DNA of 64,000 nucleotides from Bacteroides cellulosilyticus (GCF_020091405.1 NZ_CP081903.1:3038501-3102500), one strand, 5' to 3'; shown: positions 34,572-44,026, numbered from the stretch's first letter. The notes: a model not told the origin generated them from the letters alone. A program made the numbers and translations.

Positions 34572-36164
34572 TTACCTATCAATATCTGGCACTACGTAAT
34601 CCAGCGTTCCCCCGATTGCAATCAGGTCGGCAATCTTTGCTCCGCGGCAAATGGTATCTACGGTGCTTACCAGCGGTAATCCCGTGGAACGGAAATGCAG
34701 ACGGTACGGAGTCTTGTCGCCGTGGCTTTCCAGGAAGACGCCGAACTCACCACGGCTACCTTCTACGGCAGTATAATACTGTCCTTCGGGTACACGGATG
34801 ATGGGTTTCATCTTTTCCTGATACGGGCCTTCGGGGATGTTATCAATGAGTTGCTCAAGGATATTCATACTTTCCATGATTTCGTCCATACGAACCATGT
34901 AGCGTGCCCAGGAGTCGCCTTCGGTATAAACGATTTCTTTGAAGTCCACTTTGTCGTATACTCCGTAGGGATGGCGTTTACGGACATCGCAAGCCCAGCC
35001 GCTGGCACGTCCTGTGCCACCTGTAGCTCCGAAAGCGATGGCATCTTCACGGCTCAGTACTCCTACGCCTTTCAGACGTTGCCGGGCAATGATATTGCCG
35101 GTGAACACCTCATGATATTCGTGGATGATGCCACGCAGGTAGGGGATAAACTCTTTCACTCGTTTCTGGAAGTTGGGATGCAGGTCGGCCTGCACACCAC
35201 CGATAGTGTTGTAGTTCATAATAAGGCGTCCACCGCAGGTTTCCTCGAAGATGTCGAGTATCTTCTCGCGGTCGCGGAAACCATAGAAGAACGCGGTCAA
35301 GGCACCAAGGTCCATTGCGAGACAAGAGTAGAACAGCAAGTGAGAGTCTATACGCTGCAATTCGTCCATGATGGTACGGATATACTTCACGCGGTCGCTC
35401 ACTTCAATGCCCATAGCCTGCTCGATGCATGCACAAAGGGCGTGGCGGTTCTGATGTGCGCCCAGATAATCCAGACGGTCGGTCAGTGCCAATGTCTGCG
35501 GGTAGGTGAGGCTTTCGCACATCTTCTCGATGCCCCGGTGGATGTAGCCGCAGTTGGCGTCTATCTTCTCGATGGTTTCACCTTCCAGTGATACACGGAA
35601 ACGCATTACACCGTGCGTGGCAGGGTGTTGCGGACCGATGTTCACAACATATTCTTCGTCTCCGAAGAGTATCAGTTCTTTATTCTTTATTGTACCATCC
35701 GGGTTAAGTTCCAGTTCGGTAGTGGTATCAATGGTTTCTTCATTGTCCATACGTAGCGGATTGTCCTTTTCCGGATCATTGTCCTTACGCATAGGGTATC
35801 CTACCCAGTCGTTACGCAGGTAGAGGCGGCGCATGTCGGGATGTCCAATGAAGACGATACCGTAGAAATCGTATACTTCACGCTCTAGGAAATCAGCTGC
35901 TTTCCAGATGTCACTGACACTGGGTAACTCGGCATTCTCGCGGTCCAAGGTAGCGGTGCGTACGACTAAACATTCTCCGGTAGTGGTGGATTCCAGATGA
36001 TAAACCACTCCTAAACCACGCGGCGTATCCGGCGTGTCCTTGTCGGTTGTTTCTCCCCAGTCCATACCGGTCAGGCATTTCAGAAAGTCCATCTGCTGCT
36101 CTTGGCGCAGGCGGAGCATTTCGGCATGCAAGTCCGTAGGTTCTATAAATCGTATATTATCCAT
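34572..36164 (-). CDS. nuoCD: NADH-quinone oxidoreductase fused subunit C/D
   Basis: NuoC and NuoD are fused in one 530-residue chain. The N-terminal 150 residues are NuoC-like (AADFLEREVYDFYGIVFIGHP with the conserved YDFYG box). From about residue 170 the NuoD quinone-site subunit follows (NIGPQHPATHGVMRF, with the conserved HPATHG, and ANCGYIHRGIEKM). The NuoC part is short. The fusion is known in several bacterial groups, including Bacteroidetes. It lies 30 bases after nuoB. Confidence 0.97.
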   Translation of the reverse strand: MDNIRFIEPTDLHAEMLRLRQEQQMDFLKCLTGMDWGETTDKDTPDTPRGLGVVYHLESTTTGECLVVRTATLDRENAELPSVSDIWKAADFLEREVYDFYGIVFIGHPDMRRLYLRNDWVGYPMRKDNDPEKDNPLRMDNEETIDTTTELELNPDGTIKNKELILFGDEEYVVNIGPQHPATHGVMRFRVSLEGETIEKIDANCGYIHRGIEKMCESLTYPQTLALTDRLDYLGAHQNRHALCACIEQAMGIEVSDRVKYIRTIMDELQRIDSHLLFYSCLAMDLGALTAFFYGFRDREKILDIFEETCGGRLIMNYNTIGGVQADLHPNFQKRVKEFIPYLRGIIHEYHEVFTGNIIARQRLKGVGVLSREDAIAFGATGGTGRASGWACDVRKRHPYGVYDKVDFKEIVYTEGDSWARYMVRMDEIMESMNILEQLIDNIPEGPYQEKMKPIIRVPEGQYYTAVEGSRGEFGVFLESHGDKTPYRLHFRSTGLPLVSTVDTICRGAKIADLIAIGGTLDYVVPDIDR

Positions 36165-36194
36165 ATTTTGATTATGTTTCGTTATTGTAGCTCA

Positions 36195-36788
36195 TCACTC
36201 GTCACTATCCGGTTTCGGTTCCTTCCGGTTTACTCCGCCGAAGAATTTCTCTATCTTCACTTTGCGTTGCAACTGCATCATGCCGTAGTAGAACGCTTCC
36301 GGACGGGGGGGGCACCCCGGGATGTACACATCCACCGGTAGAATCTTATCTACTCCATTCACTACGTGATAGGATTTCTTGAACGGTCCGCCGCTAACGG
36401 CGCATCCACCCACGGCAACCACGTATTTCGGGTCCGGCATCTGATCGTATAGGCGTTTCAATACAGGCGCCATCTTATTTGTAATAGTTCCGCACACCAT
36501 AATCATATCTGCCTGGCGCGGACTGGCACGGGCTACTTCAAATCCGAAACGCGCCATGTCATAGCGCGCGGCACCCAGTGCCATGAACTCGATACCGCAA
36601 CAGCTTGTTGCAAACGTAAGCGGCCACAGCGAATTGCTGCGTCCCCAGTTGATGAAATCGTCCAGTACGCCGAGGGCGACATTGGCACCTCCGGCATTAA
36701 GTTCGCGAACGAGTTTCTCCAACGTTTCATTATCCGTAAATTCTTCATACGGGATAGACTTTATTTTGGGCTTTTTTATTCTTTCCAT
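36195..36788 (-). CDS. nuoB: NADH-quinone oxidoreductase subunit B
   Basis: NuoB carries cluster N2, the last iron-sulfur centre before quinone. Its ligands appear as ATSCCGIE, a single Cys in MVCGTITNK, and Cys in [11 protein letters not shown]. The start was placed at the ATG at 36788 (MERIKKPK) because a clear ribosome site, AAAGGAG (36796-36802), lies seven bases upstream. A longer frame to 36809 would put that site inside the gene. With this start the gene overlaps the end of nuoA by 13 bases, suggesting translational coupling. Confidence 0.96.
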   Translation of the reverse strand: MERIKKPKIKSIPYEEFTDNETLEKLVRELNAGGANVALGVLDDFINWGRSNSLWPLTFATSCCGIEFMALGAARYDMARFGFEVARASPRQADMIMVCGTITNKMAPVLKRLYDQMPDPKYVVAVGGCAVSGGPFKKSYHVVNGVDKILPVDVYIPGCPPRPEAFYYGMMQLQRKVKIEKFFGGVNRKEPKPDSDE

Positions 36789-37129
36789 TCCAATGCTCCT
36801 TTCCGCCATGCATAGGCAAGTCCTAATACCAGGATAAGTAAGAAAAATAAGATACTAAGCAATCCTGCTATTCCCAGGTCGCGGGCTATGACTGCCCATG
36901 GAAACAGAAATACCGTCTCCACGTCGAACATCAGAAACAGGATGGCAAACAGATAGTAACCCACCCGGAACTGCATCCATGATTTACCACGGGTAGGAAT
37001 ACCGCACTCGTACGCTTCCATCTTCTGTGGATTGTACGAACGGGGTGATATCGCCTTGGACAACGCGATAACAATACCCACGAAAGCAATTGCCGTCAGC
37101 AAGACGACTACTAACAAAGTAAAGTTCAT
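36776..37129 (-). CDS. nuoA: NADH-quinone oxidoreductase subunit A
   Basis: NuoA is a three-helix subunit (117 residues) at the joint between the peripheral and membrane arms. The conserved loop [11 protein letters not shown] contains the functionally exposed cysteine, and [16 protein letters not shown] is the acidic membrane motif. It is the first nuo gene. The 114-base gap upstream to the small secreted-protein gene holds a hairpin (37170-37204) and no TAnnTTTG box, so the operon is probably read from the promoter at 37648-37655. Confidence 0.97.
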   Translation of the reverse strand: MNFTLLVVVLLTAIAFVGIVIALSKAISPRSYNPQKMEAYECGIPTRGKSWMQFRVGYYLFAILFLMFDVETVFLFPWAVIARDLGIAGLLSILFFLLILVLGLAYAWRKGALEWKE

Positions 37130-37169
37130 AAATCTAATTAACTTTTAGATGTATATAATAGGATAGTTG

Positions 37170-37204
37170 GTCGAAAGGAGCAATCCCTCTGGATCGCTTT
37201 CGAC
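37170..37204 (-). other. Hairpin between the secreted-protein gene and nuoA
   Basis: GTCGAAAG pairs with CTTTCGAC, with inner CAATCC/GGATCG pairing around CTCT. There is no T run on the minus strand after it, so it may be an mRNA processing or stability element rather than a terminator. Confidence 0.55.
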
Positions 37205-37243
37205 GGACTTTGGCAAACTTTGCAGTCTGCCCGACTTATTTTA

Positions 37244-37624
37244 TCAAATGATTATCTTTCTCAGCCCGAAGATATAGTAAGAGAGCGGGTCGGGCACAGG
37301 ATAGAAAGAGGCATGCAACAATGAATCGCAGGCTGGAGACTCGGCCAGCCAACGCATCCGGAAGTAATTCAGTAACAGCAGGACGCTCTTGTTGCCGGGC
37401 ACTTGCGTACTGTCCACATTATCTATATACAGAGGTGTGGAAAGGAAACGGTTATAGATGTTACGGATGTTCTGTTGATGTGAAGTAGGGGCTTGAGACA
37501 AGATACAGCGTTCGTCGTCATTGTTGCGTATGAAAGTGCATGATATACCCGCCGCCTGCGCTGCACCATCGTACAGCAATACGCCGAGTAAGAGGATCAT
37601 GAGGTATTTTATACACTGTTTCAT
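37244..37624 (-). CDS. Small secreted protein of unknown function upstream of nuoA
   Basis: This 126-residue protein has a clear signal peptide (LMILLLGVLLYDGAAQA) and a mature part of about 100 residues with three cysteines and no motif that I recognise. It ends in IFGLRKIII. It stands directly upstream of nuoA, in the same direction. It has a Bacteroides-type promoter overlapped by a perfect inverted repeat, and no other promoter was seen for nuo. Its location suggests co-expression with complex I, but it might merely be a neighbour. Confidence 0.75.
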   Translation of the reverse strand: MKQCIKYLMILLLGVLLYDGAAQAAGISCTFIRNNDDERCILSQAPTSHQQNIRNIYNRFLSTPLYIDNVDSTQVPGNKSVLLLLNYFRMRWLAESPACDSLLHASFYPVPDPLSYYIFGLRKIII

Positions 37625-37647
37625 ACAACTACTTTTTCATTCGGCTG

Positions 37648-37655
37648 CAAATGTA
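37648..37655 (-). promoter_or_regulatory. -7 box upstream of the secreted-protein / nuo operon
   Basis: Read on the minus strand the box is TACATTTG, a full TAnnTTTG match, 23 bases before the start codon at 37624. It is overlapped by one arm of the dyad at 37652-37683. Confidence 0.65.
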
Positions 37656-37683
37656 TAACAATTATTGGCTATTTTGTTATACA
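37652..37683. promoter_or_regulatory. Perfect dyad over the nuo-side promoter
   Basis: TGTATAACA (37652-37660) and TGTTATACA (37675-37683) are perfect inverted 9-mers 14 bases apart, covering the region between the -7 box and the -33 position. This is the shape of a repressor or activator site. Confidence 0.5.
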
Positions 37684-37726
37684 GAGATGTCAAAATGTTC
37701 GGTTTTTAGCACTTTTTGACCTTCTA

Positions 37727-39178
37727 TCAGCTTCTCTTCCAGAATTCAGGGGTGAAAAGCAGCAATACGGTGAACAGCTCGAGACGTCCCAGGAGCATAA
37801 GGAAAGCCAGTAGCCACTTCGCTATGTCGGGCAATGCATTCCATGAGAAAGCAGGACCCGTTTCTCCCAAGCCAGGACCCATATTGCCGATACTGGAAAC
37901 CACACAACCCACAGATTCCACAAATCCGATGCCCAGCCCCATCATAATCAATACGCTGATGATGATAATTACTGCATATATAAAGCAGAATGCCAGTACG
38001 GTGGATTGTACGGAAGGCGAAATCACTTGTTTATTGAGCCGCACCGGAAGTATTGCATTCGGGTGAAGAATATGTTTGAATTCATTGCGCGCCACCTTGC
38101 CGAGGATCACCATACGGATACATTTAAGACCACCTGTTGTACTCCCCGCACAGGCACCCATCAGCATGACGATGGTCAGCAGTCCCCACGTCACGGCAGG
38201 CCATAGCATATAGTCGGCAGTAGCAAAACCGGTGGAGGTGTGCAATGAAATCACCTGGAACAATGATTGGCGGAATGATTCTTCCATTCCCATCGGTTTG
38301 GAATAGTAAAGTATCACGGCGATAACTCCGGTGAATAGTACCACCGACCAGAAATACCATTTCAATTCAGCATCATTGATGACTTTCTTGAATTTCCGGT
38401 TGACGAAGAACAGCAGCAATGTGAAGTTGATGCCCGAGATAAACATGAAGATGGATATAACGTATTCGATATATGGAGAGCTATAATAGGCTACGCTGGC
38501 TTGCTTGGTTGAGAATCCGCCTGTACCTGTAGTGGCAAAGGCATGGCAGACACTGTCGAACCAGTCCATTCCCCCCAGCATCAGCAGGGCGACAAGGACA
38601 CAGGTGATACCTGCATAAATACTCCATATCCATTTGGCGGTGATGCCGATGCGCGGATGTACTTTGTCGTGTGTCGGTCCGCTGGCTTCGGCGGCAAACA
38701 CTTGCAAACCGCTGACACCGAATATCGGAAGGATGGCGATAGTGAACATGATAATACCCAAGCCGCCTATCCATTGTGTCATGCTGCGCCAAAAGAGCAG
38801 ACCGTGAGGGAGTGCTTCGATATCATCCAATATTGTAGCGCCCGTGCTGCTGAAGCCGGACATAGTTTCAAAGAAGGCGTTAGTGATGCTGGGTATATAT
38901 CCACTGATGTAGAACGGTAACATGCCGAAAAGCGAGAAGGCTACCCAGGCAAAGCTGACGAGTACATATCCGTCCCTGCGTGTCAGTTGGCGGTCACCGC
39001 CTTTGCCCATGGCTGCCAGGAGTAGTCCGGCGCCTGCCGTAATACCTGCTGATACCCAGAAATCTACCAACGCTTCATCCTGGTAATAGAATGAAACGCC
39101 CGAGCAAAGCAATAGCATCACCGTCTCCAGCAAAAGGAGGATACCGATAATCCGTATAACCGTCTTGAAATTAATCAT
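37727..39178 (-). CDS. trkH: TrkH-family potassium uptake channel subunit
   Basis: This inner-membrane K+ translocating subunit of the Trk/Ktr system has 483 residues and four M1-P-M2 repeats. The selectivity-loop glycines are visible as MSGFSSTGA, FATTGTGGFST, HTSTGFAT and VSSIGNMGPG. It works with the cytoplasmic gate TrkA encoded 36 bases upstream. It is the last gene of the dxs operon. Confidence 0.95.
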   Translation of the reverse strand: MINFKTVIRIIGILLLLETVMLLLCSGVSFYYQDEALVDFWVSAGITAGAGLLLAAMGKGGDRQLTRRDGYVLVSFAWVAFSLFGMLPFYISGYIPSITNAFFETMSGFSSTGATILDDIEALPHGLLFWRSMTQWIGGLGIIMFTIAILPIFGVSGLQVFAAEASGPTHDKVHPRIGITAKWIWSIYAGITCVLVALLMLGGMDWFDSVCHAFATTGTGGFSTKQASVAYYSSPYIEYVISIFMFISGINFTLLLFFVNRKFKKVINDAELKWYFWSVVLFTGVIAVILYYSKPMGMEESFRQSLFQVISLHTSTGFATADYMLWPAVTWGLLTIVMLMGACAGSTTGGLKCIRMVILGKVARNEFKHILHPNAILPVRLNKQVISPSVQSTVLAFCFIYAVIIIISVLIMMGLGIGFVESVGCVVSSIGNMGPGLGETGPAFSWNALPDIAKWLLAFLMLLGRLELFTVLLLFTPEFWKRS

Positions 39179-39214
39179 ATCATATGAATGAAGAATGTTT
39201 TTTTAGTTCTTCAT

Positions 39215-40555
39215 TTAATTAAAGTATTTCTCAATCTTTTTAATCATCATGTTCAGGCAGAATACCACAACATGATCGCCCGGCAGAATTTGTGTATTAC
39301 CTGTCACTACTACACCTTCACCTTGACGAATCAAGCCTCCGATAGTGGTTCCCTTCGGCAGCCCGAGATCTTTTACCTGGTGTTTGGTAATTTTAGAGTC
39401 GGCTTTCACGGTGAACTCTGCAACATCGGCATTGGCAAAGGTCAGGCATTTTACGTTGCTGACGTCAGCATCCAGCATCATCTGATAGATGTGGCTGGCG
39501 GTAATCATTTTCTTATTGATAACCGTACCGATATCAAGGCTCTCCGCCATACCTATATAATCTATGTTTTCTACTTCCGCCACCGTCTTGCTGACGCCCA
39601 TACGTTTGGCGGCAAGGCAGGAAAGAATGTTTGTTTCCGAGTTTTCCGTCAAGGCTACGAAGGCTTCCGTATTCTTCAGACCTTCTTCAATGAGCAGGTC
39701 CATATCGCGTCCGTCTCCGTTGATAATCATGATTTTATCGTCAAGAAGTTCCGTCAGGCGGTTGCAACGGTTCAAGTCGTTGTCTATGATCTTCACCTGC
39801 ATATAGTCGGGTACATATTGGGCGGTTCGCACGGCAATGCGACTTCCACCCATGATCATTACGTTGCGTACATCGGCATAATCTTCCTTGCCGGCTATCT
39901 TACGTATATAAGGTACATACTTGCGGGTAGTGGTGAAGTAAACGATGTCATGCAGTTTGATTACATCGTCACCGCGCGGAATCAGTGTTTCGTTGCAACG
40001 TTTGATGGCTACCACGTGATAGGGTTTGTCTGTTTCGGCAAGTTGGTGCAGAGGAATATCCAGTATTTCCGCTTTTTCACGCATCTTGGTACCGATAAGT
40101 ATCAGCGATCCGCCACAGAATTCCCACCATTGGCGCACCCAACTCATACGTATGGAAGATACGATTTCTTTAGCGGCAAGCATTTCAGGGTAAATCAATG
40201 AGTCAACACCCAGTTTCTTGAAAAATTCCTTGTTCTTAGGCAGGAGATACTCGTAATTGTCAATACGGGCAACGGTCTTTTTGGCACCGAGGTTGGTGGC
40301 CAGCATACATGCGGTCATGTTACGGCTCTCATCGGGAGTGACGGCTATAAACAGGTCAGCATCTCTAGCCCCCACTTCTTTCAATCCCTGAATGGAAGTA
40401 GGCGATGCCGTGACCGTCATTAAATCGAAGTTGGAACTAAGCGTGCTCAACCTCTCTTCATTGTCGTCCATCAATATGATGTCCTGCTTCTCGCGCGACA
40501 ACAATTTTGCCAAGTGTGTGCCTACTGCGCCGGCACCGGCAATAATAATTTTCAT
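39215..40555 (-). CDS. trkA: TrkA, NAD-binding regulator of K+ uptake
   Basis: This cytoplasmic regulator has two tandem RCK modules, 446 residues in all. The first Rossmann domain begins KIIIAGAGAVGTHLAKLL and the second begins VMIMGGSRIAVRTAQYV. It binds NAD(H) or ATP/ADP and gates TrkH. The ATG overlaps the stop of the Bro-N gene by four bases (ATGA), so translation is coupled to that gene. Confidence 0.95.
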   Translation of the reverse strand: MKIIIAGAGAVGTHLAKLLSREKQDIILMDDNEERLSTLSSNFDLMTVTASPTSIQGLKEVGARDADLFIAVTPDESRNMTACMLATNLGAKKTVARIDNYEYLLPKNKEFFKKLGVDSLIYPEMLAAKEIVSSIRMSWVRQWWEFCGGSLILIGTKMREKAEILDIPLHQLAETDKPYHVVAIKRCNETLIPRGDDVIKLHDIVYFTTTRKYVPYIRKIAGKEDYADVRNVMIMGGSRIAVRTAQYVPDYMQVKIIDNDLNRCNRLTELLDDKIMIINGDGRDMDLLIEEGLKNTEAFVALTENSETNILSCLAAKRMGVSKTVAEVENIDYIGMAESLDIGTVINKKMITASHIYQMMLDADVSNVKCLTFANADVAEFTVKADSKITKHQVKDLGLPKGTTIGGLIRQGEGVVVTGNTQILPGDHVVVFCLNMMIKKIEKYFN

Positions 40556-41403
40556 TGCTCTTTATTACTCTTATTGTTTTGTTGTTCCAATCCCAGAACA
40601 GTCTTAGCGTTCAGAGGAGAGATGACAGCCTGTCCAGTCTCTTCTTCCAGTCTTATTCGGGCTTCACGGGCGATGCTTCCACCACGGCGGGCAATATCTT
40701 TATGTTCATCAAAATTCTCCGGGTTACTGACTTCAGAGATTTCTTTGGTTGAAAGTTCTGCCAACATGTTTAATACTAATTCCTTATTAGTCATGTTATC
40801 TCGTAGGTTCTCTTTCTTCAGTCCCTTGAAGCGTTTGTACTCTTTGGTGGTTTTATCAGCCCAGGTCTGATAAAGGATATCTGTCAATGTAGCAAACTGC
40901 GTGCCTTCCTCCAGTCCACAACGTTTCCACTCGTCGGTTAGTTCTTTGTGTATCTCGATACTTTTCAATCGCTGGTTTATCCAGCTATCAGAATACCCCA
41001 AGGTTTTGTACTCCATCATGGAACGCTTGATAGTCAGTTCTGGATCTTGCATTTCGTCCAGACGTTCTTTGGCTATCTGAGCCATCCAGAGCTTAAACGG
41101 TTCGGCTTTGGGAGAAGGTATGGATTGGATGAGGCGGAATAATTGTTCGGTAGTAGCTACGTCCGTCAGGCGCATCTTTCCATCGGTTGACAACATTTTT
41201 AACTGGTGACAATTTGTCACCGTTTGATTTCCTTCTTCTTTTAATCGCTGTTTAAGCTTGTTCCAGTACTTCCTACCGTCTACACTTTCGGTAAGAACAC
41301 TTACTACATCCACTACTGAAAAGTACCACTCCTCCGTCTCGTCATCCCAAACCGTGCGTACTTTCTTTTCTTCAAAAACCTTGATGGCTTCTTTCTTTGT
41401 CAT
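40552..41403 (-). CDS. Bro-N / DinD-like protein in the dxs-trk operon
   Basis: The N-terminal part of this 283-residue protein is a Bro-N domain (VRTVWDDETEEWYFSVVDVVSVLTES), a DNA-binding fold common in phage antirepressors. The C-terminal half resembles E. coli DinD (RFKGLKKENLRDNMTNKELVLNMLAELST, then RRGGSIAREARIRLEEETG). DinD inhibits RecA-driven strand exchange after DNA damage. The gene sits between dxs (4 bases upstream) and trkA (4-base overlap), an unusual home for a phage-type domain. No prophage genes flank it. It is either a domesticated regulator or a cargo insert kept in frame with the operon. Confidence 0.85.
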   Translation of the reverse strand: MTKKEAIKVFEEKKVRTVWDDETEEWYFSVVDVVSVLTESVDGRKYWNKLKQRLKEEGNQTVTNCHQLKMLSTDGKMRLTDVATTEQLFRLIQSIPSPKAEPFKLWMAQIAKERLDEMQDPELTIKRSMMEYKTLGYSDSWINQRLKSIEIHKELTDEWKRCGLEEGTQFATLTDILYQTWADKTTKEYKRFKGLKKENLRDNMTNKELVLNMLAELSTKEISEVSNPENFDEHKDIARRGGSIAREARIRLEEETGQAVISPLNAKTVLGLEQQNNKSNKEQ

Positions 41404-41407
41404 AATA

Positions 41408-43309
41408 TTATATTTGTTCTATCGTATTCATTATTCCTTCCTCATCCATGCCACACAGATGATACAACTCCTGTATCGTGCCATGTTCTACGAATTTGTC
41501 CGGTACTCCTATGCGGTGCACGTGCGGTGTATATTCGTTGTCCGACATAAATTCCAGGATGGCAGTCCCCATGCCGCCTTTCCGTATGCCGTCTTCAATG
41601 GTGATGATGCGGGAAAATGAGCGTCCTATTTCGTGGAGCATCTCCTCGTCCAGTGGTTTGAGGAAACGCAGGTCGTAATGTGCTATTGAGATGTTTTTTT
41701 CTTTTTCCGCCCGTTCGATGGCCTTTGCGGCAATGTTCCCTATCGGGCCGAGGGTAACGACTGCCATATCTTTACCGTCCTTCAGCTTGCGTCCTTTGCC
41801 AACCGGGATTTCTTCCAACGGGCATTTCCAGTCCTTCAGCACACCGCGCCCACGGGGGTAGCGGATAACGAACGGACCTTTGTCCGGCAGCTGTGCCGTG
41901 TACATGAGGTGGCGCAGTTCGTGCTCGTTCATGGGCGAGGAAATCGTCAGGTTGGGGATGGGGCGGAAGTAGGCCAGGTCGAACACGCCGTGGTGGGTCG
42001 GTCCGTCTTCTCCTACCAGCCCGGCACGATCCAGGCAGAGCACGACGGGAAGTTTGAGTATGGCGATGTCATGAATGACATTGTCGTAAGCACGTTGCAT
42101 GAATGACGAATAGATGTTGCAGAAAGGTTGCATCCCTTCTTTGGCCATACCACCTGAGAAAGTGGCTGCATGTCCTTCGGCAATGCCTACGTCAAAAGCA
42201 CGGTCGGGCATTGCCTGCATCAGCATATTCATGGAGCATCCTGTAGGCATGGCGGGAGTGACGCCGACGATGCGTGGATTCTTTTCGGCAAGTTCCACCA
42301 AGGTTTCGCCGAAAACGTCCTGATACAGCGGTGGCAGGTTGTGTGTATCCGCTGTAAAGCGTTCACCCGTTTCGGGATCGAACTTTCCCGGTGCGTGCCA
42401 GATGCCCGGAGCTTTTTCGGCAGGTTCGAAGCCTTTCCCTTTAATGGTGTGCAGGTGCAGGATTTTCGGTCCCTTCATATCTTTGATGTCCCGCAGGATA
42501 CGTGCGATGTTCTTCACATCGTGTCCGTTGATGGGGCCGAAATAGCGGATATTCATTCCTTCGAAGATATTCTGTTGTTGGGCAGCTATCGATTTCAGGC
42601 TATTTCCAAAGCGGATAAGTGCTTTACGGCGATCTTCGTTGAGGATGCCCACTTTGAACAGCATCTTGGATACTCTGAAGCGGAGCTGGTTGTATCGGTT
42701 TGAGGTGGTCAGGTTGAAGAGATATTGCTTCATGCCGCCTACACTGCGGTCTATGGCCATCTCGTTATCGTTCAGAATGATAAGCAGGTTGTTGGAGCTT
42801 GCTGAGGCATTGTTCAATCCTTCGAATGCCAGTCCGCCGCTCATGCTGCCATCGCCAATTACGGCAACCACATGGCGGTCTTTTTCTCCTTTTTCTTCTG
42901 CCGCTACCGCCATGCCGAGAGCCGCCGAAATGGAGTTCGAAGCGTGTCCGCAAGTGAAAGTGTCATAATCGCTTTCATCGGGAGAGGGGAAAGGGCGGAT
43001 ACCTTTGAATTTCCGGTTTGTGGAGAATGTTTCCCGACGTCCGGTCAGTATCTTATGGCCATACGCCTGATGGCCTACGTCCCACACGATGCGGTCGTAA
43101 GGAGTATTGAACACGTAATGCAGGGCGACGGTCAGTTCTACCGTCCCCAAACTGGCTGCAAAGTGTCCCGGGTTGCACGAAACTTCTTTAATAATGTCCT
43201 GCCGCAATTCTTTGCAAATTTCCGGAAGCTGATCAACGCTCAGTTTACGCAGATCTTCGGGATCAGAAATAGAATTTAGCAAGTTATATGTTGTTGGTTC
43301 TGTCTTCAT
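41408..43309 (-). CDS. dxs: 1-deoxy-D-xylulose-5-phosphate synthase
   Basis: DXS condenses pyruvate and glyceraldehyde 3-phosphate with thiamine diphosphate, the first step of the MEP isoprenoid route. The chain of 633 residues has the TPP-binding [18 protein letters not shown], the early [14 protein letters not shown] [16 protein letters not shown], and the transketolase middle [15 protein letters not shown]. The start at 43309 (MKTEPTTY) was preferred over the frame start at 43336, because a -7 box on the minus strand occupies 43334-43341 and would lie inside the longer frame. It heads the dxs / Bro-N / trkA / trkH operon. Confidence 0.96.
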   Translation of the reverse strand: MKTEPTTYNLLNSISDPEDLRKLSVDQLPEICKELRQDIIKEVSCNPGHFAASLGTVELTVALHYVFNTPYDRIVWDVGHQAYGHKILTGRRETFSTNRKFKGIRPFPSPDESDYDTFTCGHASNSISAALGMAVAAEEKGEKDRHVVAVIGDGSMSGGLAFEGLNNASASSNNLLIILNDNEMAIDRSVGGMKQYLFNLTTSNRYNQLRFRVSKMLFKVGILNEDRRKALIRFGNSLKSIAAQQQNIFEGMNIRYFGPINGHDVKNIARILRDIKDMKGPKILHLHTIKGKGFEPAEKAPGIWHAPGKFDPETGERFTADTHNLPPLYQDVFGETLVELAEKNPRIVGVTPAMPTGCSMNMLMQAMPDRAFDVGIAEGHAATFSGGMAKEGMQPFCNIYSSFMQRAYDNVIHDIAILKLPVVLCLDRAGLVGEDGPTHHGVFDLAYFRPIPNLTISSPMNEHELRHLMYTAQLPDKGPFVIRYPRGRGVLKDWKCPLEEIPVGKGRKLKDGKDMAVVTLGPIGNIAAKAIERAEKEKNISIAHYDLRFLKPLDEEMLHEIGRSFSRIITIEDGIRKGGMGTAILEFMSDNEYTPHVHRIGVPDKFVEHGTIQELYHLCGMDEEGIMNTIEQI

Positions 43310-43333
43310 CTCTGTTCTGAGGATTACAAATTG

Positions 43334-43341
43334 CAAAATTA
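43334..43341 (-). promoter_or_regulatory. -7 box of the dxs operon
   Basis: The minus strand reads TAATTTTG, a full TAnnTTTG match, 24 bases before the dxs ATG at 43309. This decides the start codon of dxs. Confidence 0.65.
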
Positions 43342-43399
43342 GTAAAAGAAAACGGAAGGTATTCCCTTTTTATAGAAAAAAATATTAATCCAACCTTTG

Positions 43400-43438
43400 C
43401 TCCGTACGTTCTTCACTTGGATGTACCTTTGTACGGAG
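43400..43438. repeat. CTCCGTAC/GTACGGAG dyad
   Basis: Perfect 8-base inverted arms lie 23 bases apart, and a further GTACGGAG follows within 20 bases. This is a possible regulatory site about 60-130 bases upstream of the dxs promoter. Confidence 0.55.
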
Positions 43439-43545
43439 AAACACTGGAGTCTGTACGGAGATAAGTAAGGTCCGGATACGGTACATGTAGAGTGAAGGCA
43501 ACCTACTTTTTCATAATTCTTATCAGGGCAACTGCAACAACAGTC

Positions 43546-43685
43546 TCATAACCGCTCAGAAAGGAATTATTTCACCACAGAGGACACAGAGAGCACAGAG
43601 GTTATAATTATCTCTGAATTAGAAGTCTAAAAACTCTGCGTTCTCTGTGTCCTCTGTGGTGAAAAGATTCATAACCGAAAAGAAA
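43546..43685. repeat. Palindromic repeat family B, copy 2
   Basis: The arms TTTCACCACAGAGGACACAG (from 43571) and CTGTGTCCTCTGTGGTGAAA (to 43665) pair almost perfectly over about 33 bases. The outside flank CATAACCGCTCAGAAA is the same as in copy 1 at 13998-14140, here on the other side. Confidence 0.92.
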
Positions 43686-43794
43686 GGAGGCAAAGGATAA
43701 TTGAGATTTTAGACACGGATTCATAACTTATCCGCAATGCAAAGTTATCGTCTATAGCTTCTAAAATCATCGTCCTTGCAACAAAGACTTAGAA

Positions 43795-43871
43795 TGAAGG
43801 CTTCGTTTCTATAAATATAATCTCCGTTTTTATAAATGAAGCTTTCGTTTTTAGAAACGAAGCTTTCATTT
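43795..43871. repeat. GAAGCTTTCGTTT inverted/direct repeat cluster
   Basis: Three related stretches (GAAGGCTTCGTTTCTATAAA, TGAAGCTTTCGTTTTTAGAA, AACGAAGCTTTCATTT) form overlapping direct and inverted repeats. They code for nothing and differ from families A to C. Confidence 0.7.
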
Positions 43872-44026
43872 CAAGTATTCATAGTAAGAAAGGAAAGTCT
43901 TATCAAGGGAGGGCGTTAGTTTTGATAGCATCCGTATCTAAAATAGAATCATATCGGAAAAGATTCATACCCTGTCAAATACGAATCAGAATTTTGATGC
44001 GGTTGCCCTGAACTTTTATGCTTTTG

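Larger units (their letters stand above)
43342..44020. other. Gene-free repeat-rich spacer between divergent operons
   Basis: There is no believable gene. The spacer contains a CTCCGTAC/GTACGGAG dyad (43400-43438, with a third GTACGGAG near 43453), a family B palindrome (43546-43685) and GAAGCTTTCGTTT-type inverted repeats (43795-43871). It separates dxs (minus) from the S24 regulator (plus). Confidence 0.7.

Noticed and set aside
34695-35591. 298-codon plus-strand frame inside nuoCD
   Set aside because: It is a shadow of nuoCD, whose motifs are intact on the minus strand. The frame has no recognisable domain.
40552-41403. Prophage remnant suggested by the Bro-N domain
   Set aside because: No other phage genes, attachment sites or base-composition shift flank it, and it is translationally coupled to trkA.
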